64,000 bases of DNA from NCBI GenBank assembly GCA_900548345.1, contig URKA01000010.1, forward strand, positions 1 through 64,000, written 5' to 3'. The stretch comes from an uncultured Paraprevotella sp. GTDB taxonomy: Bacteria > Bacteroidota > Bacteroidia > Bacteroidales > Bacteroidaceae. The notes beneath the pieces are model-generated. The model saw nothing but the letters and a program-made list of their open reading frames with translations, was not told the origin of the DNA and searched no databases. This document shows, in pieces, positions 25,552 through 34,813 of the stretch. Made by a program: the position numbers and the translations under genes. How positions within the stretch are numbered: the stretch's first letter is position 1; every line of letters starts with the position of its first letter.

Positions 25552-28422
25552 ATGAAAAGAACTTTTGTTTTCATACTGGCCGCCATCCTCTGCCTGAATA
25601 TCAATTCCCAAATAGCTGATGCGGAAGCATTGGGCAGGAAAGCCGAAGCTTTTGGCAAGAACCTTCCTCAGGAAAAAGTCTTCGTACATCTTGACAATAC
25701 GTGCTATTTCGTGGGCGACACAATATGGTTCAAAGGATATGTGACTCGTTCGGACAAGGGGACATTGACCGACCTCAGCAAGATTCTTTATGCCGAATTG
25801 CTTACCCCTGACGGTTATCTTGTGGAAAGGCAGCAACTGGAAATGGTTGACGGCACGGCACAAGGCGCATTCTGTCTGAAAGATTCACTATATGCCGGTT
25901 ACTACGAACTTCGGGCCTATACATTGTGGATGCTGAATTTCGGATTGACAGAATACCCTCATTCTTATTGGACGGAAGAGATGTTTTATACCCGAAGAAT
26001 GGCTAAAGATTTCTTTCGGGATTACGACAAACTGTATTCCCGTGTTTTTCCGGTCTTCGATAAGCCCGATGACAAGGAAGTTTATCCCAAGGATATGACG
26101 CTGCGCCCCATGAGACGTTATTACAAAAGCAAGGACGGAAAACCAGAACTGGATGTGCGCTTTTATCCCGAAGGCGGAGATATGGTGGCGGGCACTACTG
26201 GAAAAATCGCATTCGAAGCCAATACGGAGGAAGGTAAACACCTTGATTTGGATTTGTCGATACAGGACCATGAAGGAAAAGAAATCGTACATACCCGAAC
26301 GATGAACCGTGGGCGGGGCGTATTCACCCTGCCGGACATCAATCCGAAAGAGCGTTATAAAGCCGTATTCAAATATAATAACTATGATTATACCGTGGAA
26401 CTTCCACGTCCGGCGACGGAAGGTTGCGCCATGAGCGCAACCCTGGACGGAGATACGCTACGGCTGGAAATCTCGGCATCGCTTGCTCCGGAACAACGCG
26501 AGTCCGGACTGGGACTGCAAATCATGCACAACGGAATCTCACATATATATAGGAATATTGATATCGGCACAGAGCCTCATCAGACCATCGCCTTTTCCAC
26601 CGGACAATTTGCCACAGGCATCCATCAGATAACCCTGTTCGATGGAGAAGGGCGCATCTATGCCGACCGTCTGGTGTTCGTCAACCATCATGACTATGAC
26701 CGGCCCCTGATCTCCGTCACGGGCGTTCAAGATGAATACAAACCCTACGAACCGATTTCCATCCGTCTGCAACTGAACGACCCAGCTGCAGGTGTCCCCC
26801 ATATGTCACTTTCCGTCCGCGACAGGATTACCGACGAGAATACGTATGACAATGGGAATATCCTGACCGAAATGTTGCTTTGCAGCGAACTGAAAGGTTT
26901 CGTGGAGACTCCCGGTTATTATTTTGAAAAAGACACTCCCGAACGCAAACAGGCACTCGACCTGCTGATGATGGTGCAGGGCTGGCGACGTTACTCCTGG
27001 AAGACAATGGCCGGAGTGGAGTCTTTCAAACTGCAATACATGCCGGAACAATGCCAGACCATCTCCGGCTGCGTCAACCGGGCCGAAGACTTCCGTATGG
27101 ACCGGAGCGTGCATGCCTCGGAAACCTGTTGGAATCCGGGCCGTGGAGAGATGGATTATACCAAAGATTCATTCCTGAAGAAGGATGAAGAAGATCCGTT
27201 CAAAGAACAAAAGGAAAAGGCCAATGAAGAGGAACTGGGATACGGACTCCCGCAAGACCAGCAACAGACCGAAACACAACAGGCCATACAGGAAGGCCAT
27301 ACTTATTTCTACGGTTCCATATTAAGCAACCTCAAGAAAGAGGTCAACGTATGGCCTATGTTCATTCAGGGCAAGGATGTAGTGGAACTGGTACAGACCA
27401 CCGAGAACGGTGCGTTCTACATGCAGACACCTAAGATTTACGGCGAATGTATCATGTTCCTCCCCGCCGCAGATACGGATAAAGGGCCTGACTACATTAT
27501 TCAAAGCCGGAAGAAAGACTATACCAACGAGGAAGCCATACCTGACTATTTCGTTAAACTTAACCGTTTCAACCCAATCTTTCCGAAACCTTATAACTAT
27601 TACCAGCGTACAGAAACAGACGGATGGACAAACCTGCCAGAAACGGATTCCCCACAAAATACCGGAACCGACAGGACACTGGGCACTGTCACCATACGCA
27701 GCAAGAAAAGTGGTCTGCGCAGACTCGACCTGTCCAAGCCCGCTCTCGTCGTCGATGCCTACGAAACATTCAACCTCACGGCAGATTATGGCATGAATAC
27801 CGGAACGCATAACTGGATAACTTTCCCGCAGCAGGTTGCACTGGCTTACATAGGCGACATGGGAATGGACCGGGAATTCTTCCTGCAGGTACGTTACGAC
27901 GGGAAAGCTATCAACCAAAAAGCCACACGCCATTCGGTAGCGCCCGCCAGGATGCTCAACGGAGAACAAATGGAAATACCTTCTACCATATCGCTGGGCA
28001 AAGGGGCACTCGACAAATATCATTTCCTCCGCAATATAGACAAACTGTATATCTATACCGACTATGCGCCGCGCGAACAAGGCAGCCGGAAATATGAGCA
28101 GGATAACCAGCCGGACGTGGTAATTGACTTCCACCGTTTCAAGAACGATGCCGCACAGCATACCTACAGAGACCGCCGTTACATCCTGCCGGGCTATGCT
28201 GTATGCGAAGACTTCTACAGCCCTGATTACAGCCGTACACCGCTTCCCGAAACGAAGGACTACCGGCGCACGCTGTATTGGACGCCGCAACTGACATTCA
28301 ATGAACAAGGAGAGGCTGTGGTCAACCTATACAACAATAGTAGTCCCACCATCCTCAGCATCGATGTGGAAGGAATCACCGGGGACGGTGTGCCTGTGGT
28401 ATGGGAGAAGAAACGTCAATAA
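25552..28422 (+). CDS. Large secreted MG2-like protein
   Basis: 956 residues with a signal peptide (about 1-19). The first ~100 residues (PQEKVFVHLDNTCYFVGDTIWFKGYV, then GYYELRAYTLWM) resemble the macroglobulin MG2 domain found in a widespread Bacteroidetes envelope family. A second beta-domain near 205-270 (VRFYPEGGDMVAGTTGKIAFEA) also fits these. The middle part contains a plug-like VTIRSKKSG stretch near residue 720 and a low-complexity acidic, glutamine-rich linker near 550-580. The C-terminus (LYWTPQLTFNEQGEAVVNLYNNSSPTILSIDVEGIT) is the family's typical last strand set. No thioester motif or enzyme site is seen, so it is not an intact alpha-2-macroglobulin. Role unknown, probably periplasmic or outer-membrane associated. 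Confidence 0.75.
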   Translation: MKRTFVFILAAILCLNINSQIADAEALGRKAEAFGKNLPQEKVFVHLDNTCYFVGDTIWFKGYVTRSDKGTLTDLSKILYAELLTPDGYLVERQQLEMVDGTAQGAFCLKDSLYAGYYELRAYTLWMLNFGLTEYPHSYWTEEMFYTRRMAKDFFRDYDKLYSRVFPVFDKPDDKEVYPKDMTLRPMRRYYKSKDGKPELDVRFYPEGGDMVAGTTGKIAFEANTEEGKHLDLDLSIQDHEGKEIVHTRTMNRGRGVFTLPDINPKERYKAVFKYNNYDYTVELPRPATEGCAMSATLDGDTLRLEISASLAPEQRESGLGLQIMHNGISHIYRNIDIGTEPHQTIAFSTGQFATGIHQITLFDGEGRIYADRLVFVNHHDYDRPLISVTGVQDEYKPYEPISIRLQLNDPAAGVPHMSLSVRDRITDENTYDNGNILTEMLLCSELKGFVETPGYYFEKDTPERKQALDLLMMVQGWRRYSWKTMAGVESFKLQYMPEQCQTISGCVNRAEDFRMDRSVHASETCWNPGRGEMDYTKDSFLKKDEEDPFKEQKEKANEEELGYGLPQDQQQTETQQAIQEGHTYFYGSILSNLKKEVNVWPMFIQGKDVVELVQTTENGAFYMQTPKIYGECIMFLPAADTDKGPDYIIQSRKKDYTNEEAIPDYFVKLNRFNPIFPKPYNYYQRTETDGWTNLPETDSPQNTGTDRTLGTVTIRSKKSGLRRLDLSKPALVVDAYETFNLTADYGMNTGTHNWITFPQQVALAYIGDMGMDREFFLQVRYDGKAINQKATRHSVAPARMLNGEQMEIPSTISLGKGALDKYHFLRNIDKLYIYTDYAPREQGSRKYEQDNQPDVVIDFHRFKNDAAQHTYRDRRYILPGYAVCEDFYSPDYSRTPLPETKDYRRTLYWTPQLTFNEQGEAVVNLYNNSSPTILSIDVEGITGDGVPVVWEKKRQ

Positions 28423-28512
28423 ACAATCTTAAAATATATAAATGGCGTACAAACTGTGATAAAAAATAGGGAAAAACTGCCGGAACTCCTGAGCGGGAAC
28501 AGAATCATTCCC

Positions 28513-28520
28513 TATCTTTG
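28513..28520 (+). promoter_or_regulatory. Candidate -7 box for nhaA
   Basis: TATCTTTG fits the -7 consensus, 36 bp before the nhaA start. The -33 element is not clear. Confidence 0.5.
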
Positions 28521-28556
28521 CGGAAATGTTCAATCTGCAAATCATATTAAAGCAAC

Positions 28557-29915
28557 ATGACAAACTACACTTTTCTTAGCATGTTCCGGAAGTACGTCAG
28601 TTCAAGTCTGATACTGATATTCGTTACTATCTTTGCCCTCATTGTGGCCAATTCGCCATGGGGCGATGAATATCGCCGGCTTTGGGAGTATCCCGTGAGT
28701 TTCTCCATCGGCAGTTTCAATCTTTTCAGCCATAACGGACACCCGCTCACGTTCATGGACTGTATCAACGACTTTCTGATGGCCATCTTTTTCTTTTCCG
28801 TGGGATTGGAAATCAAACGCGAAATTCTTGTGGGCGAATTGTCAAGCATGAAAAAGGCCCTGCTACCCATCATCGGAGCCTGCGGCGGTATGCTGTTCCC
28901 AGTCATTATCTTTTGGCTTACCTGTCCCGACAACCCAGACATGTTGCGCGGTACGGCTATTCCGATGGCTACCGACATCGCCTTTTCATTAGGTGTACTG
29001 TCCATGTTCAGTAAACGTGTGCCCATCGGTCTGAAGGTGTTCCTTGCCACGCTGGCCGTGGCCGATGACTTGGGCGGCATCATCATCATCGCCCTTTTCT
29101 ATTCCACCGAACTGAACCTGCAGTACCTGCTGTACGGCTTCATGCTCATCCTGATTCTTATCATCGGAAACTACCGCCATGTGATGACTAAGATGTTCTA
29201 CGTACTGGTTGGCATTGCCGTATGGTACATGTTTCTTAACTCCGGTATTCACTCCACCATCGCCGGTGTTGTTGTGGCATTCTGCATTCCCGGTCGTCCC
29301 GGCATGAAGGCTTTGCACTACGTGGAGAGCATCCGACATAAAATACGCAATTTTCCTATCGGAGAGGAGCACCAGAATGAAAAAGGAGTCACCATCTTGT
29401 CTAATAATCAGGTCAGCATGCTGAAAAGCATCGAATGGGCTTCGGACCGCATCATCAGCCCTTTGCAGGATATGGAAGACATGCTGCAGAATCCTATCAA
29501 CTACATCATTATCCCGCTTTTTGCCTTTGCCAATGCCGGCATCAATTTAGAGGGGATGGGAGTTGAAAGCCTGTTCCAGGGCGTAGGACTGTCCATATTC
29601 CTCGGCTTGTTTATCGGTAAGTTTTTGGGCGTATTCACTTTCTCTTGGATATCCATCAAAGCCGGCCTTGTCTGTCTGCCCAAAGGTGCCGACTGGAAAA
29701 GTTTTGCCAGTGTGTGTGTGTTGACCGGTATCGGATTTACTGTGTCAATGTTCATTGCCAACCTTTCCTACAGCCCGCTCGGAGCAGAGGGCGTACACTT
29801 GCTGAACGATGCCAAATTAGGCATTCTGTCCGGTTCTGTTGCAGCAGGTATATTAGGCTGGTTGTTGCTTTGGAAGTTCCTGCCACGAAAGGATGTAACT
29901 TGCGAAGAGGAATAA
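28557..29915 (+). CDS. nhaA: Na+/H+ antiporter NhaA
   Basis: 452 residues. An inner-membrane antiporter that exports Na+ in exchange for protons. About 11-12 membrane segments are visible. The diagnostic motifs are ATDIAFSLGVLS near residue 143 and the adjacent aspartates in TLAVADDLGGIIIIALF near 170, which bind the ion. EIKREILVGELSS near 86 is also conserved. A hydrophilic insert near 263-300 (RHKIRNFPIGEEHQNEKGV) is longer than in E. coli NhaA, as is common in Bacteroidetes. It is probably monocistronic and convergent with metG. Confidence 0.96.
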   Translation: MTNYTFLSMFRKYVSSSLILIFVTIFALIVANSPWGDEYRRLWEYPVSFSIGSFNLFSHNGHPLTFMDCINDFLMAIFFFSVGLEIKREILVGELSSMKKALLPIIGACGGMLFPVIIFWLTCPDNPDMLRGTAIPMATDIAFSLGVLSMFSKRVPIGLKVFLATLAVADDLGGIIIIALFYSTELNLQYLLYGFMLILILIIGNYRHVMTKMFYVLVGIAVWYMFLNSGIHSTIAGVVVAFCIPGRPGMKALHYVESIRHKIRNFPIGEEHQNEKGVTILSNNQVSMLKSIEWASDRIISPLQDMEDMLQNPINYIIIPLFAFANAGINLEGMGVESLFQGVGLSIFLGLFIGKFLGVFTFSWISIKAGLVCLPKGADWKSFASVCVLTGIGFTVSMFIANLSYSPLGAEGVHLLNDAKLGILSGSVAAGILGWLLLWKFLPRKDVTCEEE

Positions 29916-29978
29916 GTATAAATTCCGTTATCTTGCCATACGGATGGGAATGCACCGTATTCCGGACCTGTCCGCATT

Positions 29979-30025
29979 AAAAAATCCCCCTGTTCTCCTT
30001 ATGACGAGAGCAGGGGGGATTTTTA
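29979..30025. terminator. Bidirectional terminator between nhaA and metG
   Basis: A long stem of A-rich start, ATCCCCCTG and TTCTC on the left (29979-29996) pairs with GAGAGCAGGGGGGAT and a T run on the right (30006-30025). A runs on one side and T runs on the other make it work for both convergent genes. Confidence 0.85.
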
Positions 30026-30057
30026 TACTTTTTCAGGTACTTGTAAATGAGAGGGCT

Positions 30058-32097
30058 TTAGCACACCTCTGAGCCAGGCTTGACTTCGCGGTCAACCGTC
30101 GTCACACTGAGCGTACCGTCGGCATTCATGGCAGAAAGAATCATGCCTTGGCTCTCGATACCTTTCAGTTTGCGCGGTGCCAGATTGGCGATGAAGCATA
30201 CCTGCTTGCCAACCAGTTCTTCCGGTTTATAGTATTTGGCGATACCACTCACAATGGTGCGGTTCTCCAATCCGTCGGCAATCTTGAAGCACAGTAATTT
30301 GTCGGCCTTGGGCACCTTGGTGCATTCAAGCACCGTTCCCACACGAATATCCAACTTTTCGAAATCCTCGAATGCGATGTTCTCACGAATCGGATTTGCC
30401 TTATAGTTGGCTTCTTCGTTCGCTTTTTTGGTGTCCAGCAACTTCTGTACCTGTGCCTCGATGGCTTCATCTTCGATCTTCTCGAACAGCAATTCCGGCT
30501 TTGCCAACTGATGACCAGATTGCAACAAATCCGTACGGCCCAGCTGCGTCCAGTCGAAGCTCTCCATATTCAACATGTGGCGGAGTTTCTCGCTACTGAA
30601 AGGAAGGAAGGGCTCGAAAGCGATAGCCAGGTTGGCTGTCAGCTGCAAAGAGAGGTTGATGATGGTCTTTACGCGTTCGGGGTCGGTCTTGATGACTTTC
30701 CACGGCTCGCAGTCGGCAATGTATTTGTTTCCTATACGCGCCAGATTCATGGCTTCCTTTTGTGCATCGCGGAACTTGAACACATCAAGCAGCTCTTCCA
30801 CTTTTTGTTTCACGTCCTTGAACTCGTCTATCGTCTGCCGGTCGTATTCGGTCAGTTCTCCACACGCAGGCACCACACCTTCGTAATACTTTTGTGTCAG
30901 CTGCAAGGCGCGGTTTACGAAATTACCGTATACGGCAACCAATTCATTGTTATTATGTGCCTGGAAATCCTTCCATGTAAAGTCATTGTCTTTCGTTTCC
31001 GGAGCGTTAGCCGTCAGGACATAGCGCAGAACATCCTGTTTTCCGGGGAAATCACGCAGATATTCGTGCAACCATACTGCCCAGTTGCGGGAAGTGGAAA
31101 TCTTGTCGCCTTCCAGATTCAGGAACTCGTTGCTCGGCACATTGTCCGGCAGGATATAGCTGCCTTCCGCCTTCAGCATGGCAGGGAATACGATGCAATG
31201 GAATACGATGTTGTCCTTGCCGATGAAATGTACAAGGCGTGTTTCGGGGTCTTTCCACCACGTCTCCCACGTGTCGGGAAGCAACTCTTTGGTATTGCTG
31301 ATGTAGCCGATGGGAGCATCGAACCAAACATAAAGCACTTTTCCTTCCGCACCTTCCACCGGCACGGGGATTCCCCAATCAAGGTCACGGCTCACGGCAC
31401 GGGGCTGCAATCCCATGTCGAGCCAGCTCTTGCACTGTCCGTACACGTTATTGCGCCATTCCTTATGGCCTTCCAGAATCCATTCGCGCAACCACGTTTC
31501 GTGTTTGTCAAGCGGCAAGTACCAGTGTTTGGTCTCTCGCATGACGGGCTGCGAACCGCTGATGGCACTCTTCGGATTAATCAGTTCGGTAGGCGAGAGC
31601 GATGTGCCACATTTCTCGCACTGGTCTCCGTATGCTCCTTCGGCATGGCAATGCGGGCATTCGCCGGTAATGTAACGGTCGGCCAGGAAAGTCTGCGCTT
31701 CCTCATCGTAATATTGCATGGATGTCTTTTCCACGAACTCCCCTTTGTCGTAGAGCTTGCGGAAAAAGTCCGATGCCGTCTGTGCATGCACTTTCGAAGT
31801 CGTACGTCCGTATACATCAAAAGAGATGCCGAACTCCTTGAAAGAGTCCTTGATAAGCGTATGATAACGGTCTACCACATCTTGTGGGGTGACGCCTTCT
31901 TTCTTGGCACGGATGGTAATGGGCACGCCATGCTCATCCGACCCGCCGATAAAAAGCACGTCTTCTTTCTTCAAACGAAGGTAACGCACATAAATATCCG
32001 CCGGCACATACACGCCTGCAAGATGGCCGATATGCACGGGACCGTTGGCATACGGCAGGGCCGATGTCACGGTGGTTCTTTTGAATTTCTTCTCCAT
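30058..32097 (-). CDS. metG: Methionyl-tRNA synthetase
   Basis: 679 residues from the ATG at 32097 (MEKKFKRTTVTSALPYANG). A longer in-frame upstream extension of 53 residues was rejected because it overlaps the preceding comM coding sequence and lacks family similarity. It charges tRNA-Met. The HIGH motif is at residues 22-25, the zinc knuckle has CPHC and CEKC near 145-160, and the KMSKS equivalent is the variant KISTS near 335. The C-terminal ~110 residues are an EMAP/Trbp-like tRNA-binding domain (FEKLDIRVGTVLECTKVPKADKLL). The gene is complete. Confidence 0.97.
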   Translation of the reverse strand: MEKKFKRTTVTSALPYANGPVHIGHLAGVYVPADIYVRYLRLKKEDVLFIGGSDEHGVPITIRAKKEGVTPQDVVDRYHTLIKDSFKEFGISFDVYGRTTSKVHAQTASDFFRKLYDKGEFVEKTSMQYYDEEAQTFLADRYITGECPHCHAEGAYGDQCEKCGTSLSPTELINPKSAISGSQPVMRETKHWYLPLDKHETWLREWILEGHKEWRNNVYGQCKSWLDMGLQPRAVSRDLDWGIPVPVEGAEGKVLYVWFDAPIGYISNTKELLPDTWETWWKDPETRLVHFIGKDNIVFHCIVFPAMLKAEGSYILPDNVPSNEFLNLEGDKISTSRNWAVWLHEYLRDFPGKQDVLRYVLTANAPETKDNDFTWKDFQAHNNNELVAVYGNFVNRALQLTQKYYEGVVPACGELTEYDRQTIDEFKDVKQKVEELLDVFKFRDAQKEAMNLARIGNKYIADCEPWKVIKTDPERVKTIINLSLQLTANLAIAFEPFLPFSSEKLRHMLNMESFDWTQLGRTDLLQSGHQLAKPELLFEKIEDEAIEAQVQKLLDTKKANEEANYKANPIRENIAFEDFEKLDIRVGTVLECTKVPKADKLLCFKIADGLENRTIVSGIAKYYKPEELVGKQVCFIANLAPRKLKGIESQGMILSAMNADGTLSVTTVDREVKPGSEVC

Positions 32098-32141
32098 TGC
32101 GTATATATTTAATTGTTTTTTCTTCCGGATAATAATCTTGG

Positions 32142-32149
32142 CAAAGTTA
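32142..32149 (-). promoter_or_regulatory. Candidate -7 box for metG
   Basis: TAACTTTG on the minus strand, 45 bp before the metG start and between comM and metG. It fits the -7 consensus. Confidence 0.45.
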
Positions 32150-32230
32150 CGAAAAAGCATAGAAAAGGCCAAGGTATGCAGTCCTTTTCTGACAAATCGA
32201 AAGAGGAAAAAGGCAGGAGGCGAACAAGGA

Positions 32231-33772
32231 TTATTCTCCCCAGTTGCCCCTGTCAAGGTTGCGATAGCCTATGGCTTCTGCCAGATGGGGGAGGGCGATA
32301 TGCTCCTGTCCGTCCAAATCGGCGATGGTGCGCGCCACACGAAGGATACGGTCATAGGCACGGGCCGAAAGTTGAAGCCGCGTCATGGCGTTACGGAGCA
32401 TCTCTGTGCTCTTCTCGTCCAACTCGGCATACTCACGCAGCAGTCTGGAGTTCATCTGGGCGTTGCAATGCACACCTTTGCAGTCGGCATAACGCTGTTC
32501 CTGAATATGACGGGCGCGAATTACCCGCTCTCGTATCACGGCACTGCTTTCACCCGGTGCTGTCCGCGTAAGGTCTTCAAAAGAAAGGGGAGTGATTTCT
32601 ATCTGCAGGTCGATACGGTCGAGCAAAGGACCGGAGATTTTATGCAGATAACGGTGAATCTGGCCCGGAGTACATACGCATGCTTTCGTGGGATGGTTGT
32701 AATATCCGCAAGGGCAAGGGTTCATGGAAGCCACAAACATGAATGAGCAAGGATAGTTCACACTGTATTTTACACGGGAGATATTGATATACCTGTCTTC
32801 CAACGGTTGTCGCAAAACTTCCAGTACGGAGCGCGAGAACTCAGGAAGTTCGTCGCAGAAAAGCACGCCATTGTGCGCCAGGCTCACCTCACCCGGCTGA
32901 GGGGTTGTCCCGCCGCCCACCAAGGCCACCTGGGATATCGTATGGTGAGGAGCACGGAAAGGGCGTTGGGCTATAAGCGAACTGTCTCTGTCCAATTTAC
33001 CTGCGACTGAATGTATCTGCGTGGTTTCCAGACTTTCCGAAAGCGATAAGGGAGGAAGTATGGAGGGCAGACGTTTGGCCATCATGGACTTCCCGCTTCC
33101 GGGAGGGCCAATCATGATGACGTTATGCCCGCCGGCGGCCGCCACTTCGAGCGCACGCTTCACATGTTCCTGTCCTTTCACATCGGCAAAGTCGCAATCG
33201 AAATCAGTTTGTCGTTCATAGAACTCCTTACGGGTATCTATCTCTGTCGGGAACAGAATGTCCGCCTCGCCATTAAGGAATTTGACGACTTGCGTGATAT
33301 GGCGTGCACCATAGACCTTCAGTTTATTGACTACAGCCGCCTCTCTCACGTTCTGTTCCGGTACGATCAGTCCGTCGAAACCTAACTCGCGCGCCTTGAT
33401 AGCCACAGGCAAGGCACCTTTCACCGGTTGCAGGCTTCCGTCAAGGCTCAATTCGCCAATCATCATCACGCGTTCCAGTTTGTCCGTACTGACCTTTCCG
33501 TCAGTAGCCAGAATGCCTACTGCCAAAGGCAGGTCAAATCCGGCCCCTTCTTTCCTGATGTCGGCCGGTGCCATGTTGACGACAAATTGTTTGGTAGGGA
33601 AACGGTAGCCGCTGTTCTCAATTGCGGCCACGATACGTTCGTGGCTTTCCTTTACGGCATTGTCGGGCAGGCCGACCAGAAAGAACTTAATGCCACGCGA
33701 AGCATTCACCTCTATTGTAACGGGAATAGCGGAAAGTCCCTGTACCGATGCACCACTTACCTTGACAAGCAT
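32231..33772 (-). CDS. ComM/YifB family AAA+ ATPase (Mg-chelatase-like)
   Basis: 513 residues. An N-terminal ComM domain (GLSAIPVTIEVNASRGIKFFLVGLPDNAVKESHERI) precedes an AAA+ Mg-chelatase-like module with Walker A GPPGSGKSMMAKRLP near residue 217 and Walker B LFCDELPEF near 305, followed by a C-terminal Mg_chelatase_C domain. The related ComM of Haemophilus and Vibrio is a branch-migration helicase in natural transformation. A role in homologous recombination is likely here, but not shown. It ends 134 bp before metG. Confidence 0.93.
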   Translation of the reverse strand: MLVKVSGASVQGLSAIPVTIEVNASRGIKFFLVGLPDNAVKESHERIVAAIENSGYRFPTKQFVVNMAPADIRKEGAGFDLPLAVGILATDGKVSTDKLERVMMIGELSLDGSLQPVKGALPVAIKARELGFDGLIVPEQNVREAAVVNKLKVYGARHITQVVKFLNGEADILFPTEIDTRKEFYERQTDFDCDFADVKGQEHVKRALEVAAAGGHNVIMIGPPGSGKSMMAKRLPSILPPLSLSESLETTQIHSVAGKLDRDSSLIAQRPFRAPHHTISQVALVGGGTTPQPGEVSLAHNGVLFCDELPEFSRSVLEVLRQPLEDRYINISRVKYSVNYPCSFMFVASMNPCPCGYYNHPTKACVCTPGQIHRYLHKISGPLLDRIDLQIEITPLSFEDLTRTAPGESSAVIRERVIRARHIQEQRYADCKGVHCNAQMNSRLLREYAELDEKSTEMLRNAMTRLQLSARAYDRILRVARTIADLDGQEHIALPHLAEAIGYRNLDRGNWGE

Positions 33773-33781
33773 AACTACAGT

Positions 33782-34795
33782 TTATCGGTTCTCAAACGCC
33801 TTTTTGACGGCCGGAAGGATGTCTTTATCGTATGACGTACCGGCAGCGATGACTTTCCCGTCCGGTCCTATAAAAATACAATAAGGTATGGACGGGACAT
33901 ACAATTGTCCTACTACCGGGCTGTTCCATGCCATGTAGTCACAATAGCTCGGCCACGTCACGCTGTCATTCCGTTCCACGCCTTCCTTGGCCGACTTCTT
34001 AAGATCCAGAGAGACACTCATGACCTCCATCCGGTCGGAATATTCCCGCCTCAGGCGTTTCAGCCGGAACATCATGGCGGAACCCGCACTCTCCCACGAA
34101 GCCCAATAGTTTATAATCAGATATTTTCCTTTATAATCGGAGGCTTTGATCTGCTTCCCGTCATCCAGTGTAAAGCCAAAATCCGGCATGGGGCTGCCCA
34201 CCTGTACTATTCTACCCATATTCTCCACATCGTCCATCCATTGCAAAAGCATGAGATTGTTCGGTTGTGCATGGCATAAAGCACGGTAGTGTTCTTTTAT
34301 TTCCGCAGGAGACACTCCGGCATCCTGCAACAGGAAGTATTGCTTGAATAAAAAGGCACTGACGGGCGAAGCCGGCGATTCGGCAATAAAGCCTGCTGCG
34401 GCATCACGGATTTCCTTTGTGCTTTTGTCCATATTGGTCATACGGAATGCCGTCATGGCCTCGTTCTCTTCAGAACCGTACACTTCCGCATGTTTCAGAT
34501 TGCGCGCATCCCCTTTGATGGTGACCACCTCGCCGGAAGCGCCGAAAATGACTTGTTCGGACATGTTCGGGTAGAGAAGCCGGTAAATGGCCTGTCCGTC
34601 CAGTTCCGTCTGGTAGTCGAACTCTCCGTTTTCCACTTTGATGGTATCGAATCCGGCTGCGGTGCCGTATTCATTATATATATAGAATTCACCCTGCTGC
34701 AGGTGCTCGAATTCTCCTTTCAACCGGAACCGGCCTTCGGAACCTCCGCAACTGAGCAGGGTGAAAACAAATGTATAAAGAATGAGTCTCCTCAT
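33782..34795 (-). CDS. Lipoprotein, thioredoxin-like (TlpA/DUF4369) lacking the CxxC
   Basis: 337 residues. A lipobox LLSC gives a lipidated Cys near residue 16. The N-terminal ~110 residues match DUF4369 (GEFEHLQQGEFYIYNEYGTAAGFDTIKVENGEFDYQ pattern), and the C-terminus is a TlpA/AhpC-like thioredoxin fold (PMPDFGFTLDDGKQIKASDYKGKYLIINYWASW, then the cis-Pro loop VPSIPYCIFI). Where a redox WCxxC is expected, the sequence reads WASWESAGSAM, so both catalytic cysteines are absent. It is probably not a disulfide reductase, and a binding or structural role is more likely. It stops 10 bp before comM and may be co-transcribed with it. Confidence 0.85.
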   Translation of the reverse strand: MRRLILYTFVFTLLSCGGSEGRFRLKGEFEHLQQGEFYIYNEYGTAAGFDTIKVENGEFDYQTELDGQAIYRLLYPNMSEQVIFGASGEVVTIKGDARNLKHAEVYGSEENEAMTAFRMTNMDKSTKEIRDAAAGFIAESPASPVSAFLFKQYFLLQDAGVSPAEIKEHYRALCHAQPNNLMLLQWMDDVENMGRIVQVGSPMPDFGFTLDDGKQIKASDYKGKYLIINYWASWESAGSAMMFRLKRLRREYSDRMEVMSVSLDLKKSAKEGVERNDSVTWPSYCDYMAWNSPVVGQLYVPSIPYCIFIGPDGKVIAAGTSYDKDILPAVKKAFENR

Positions 34796-34813
34796 CTAAT
34801 CATATAATATCCT

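Noticed and set aside
32098..32256. N-terminal extension of metG
   Set aside because: The 53 extra residues have no family similarity, run back into comM and contain the predicted promoter.
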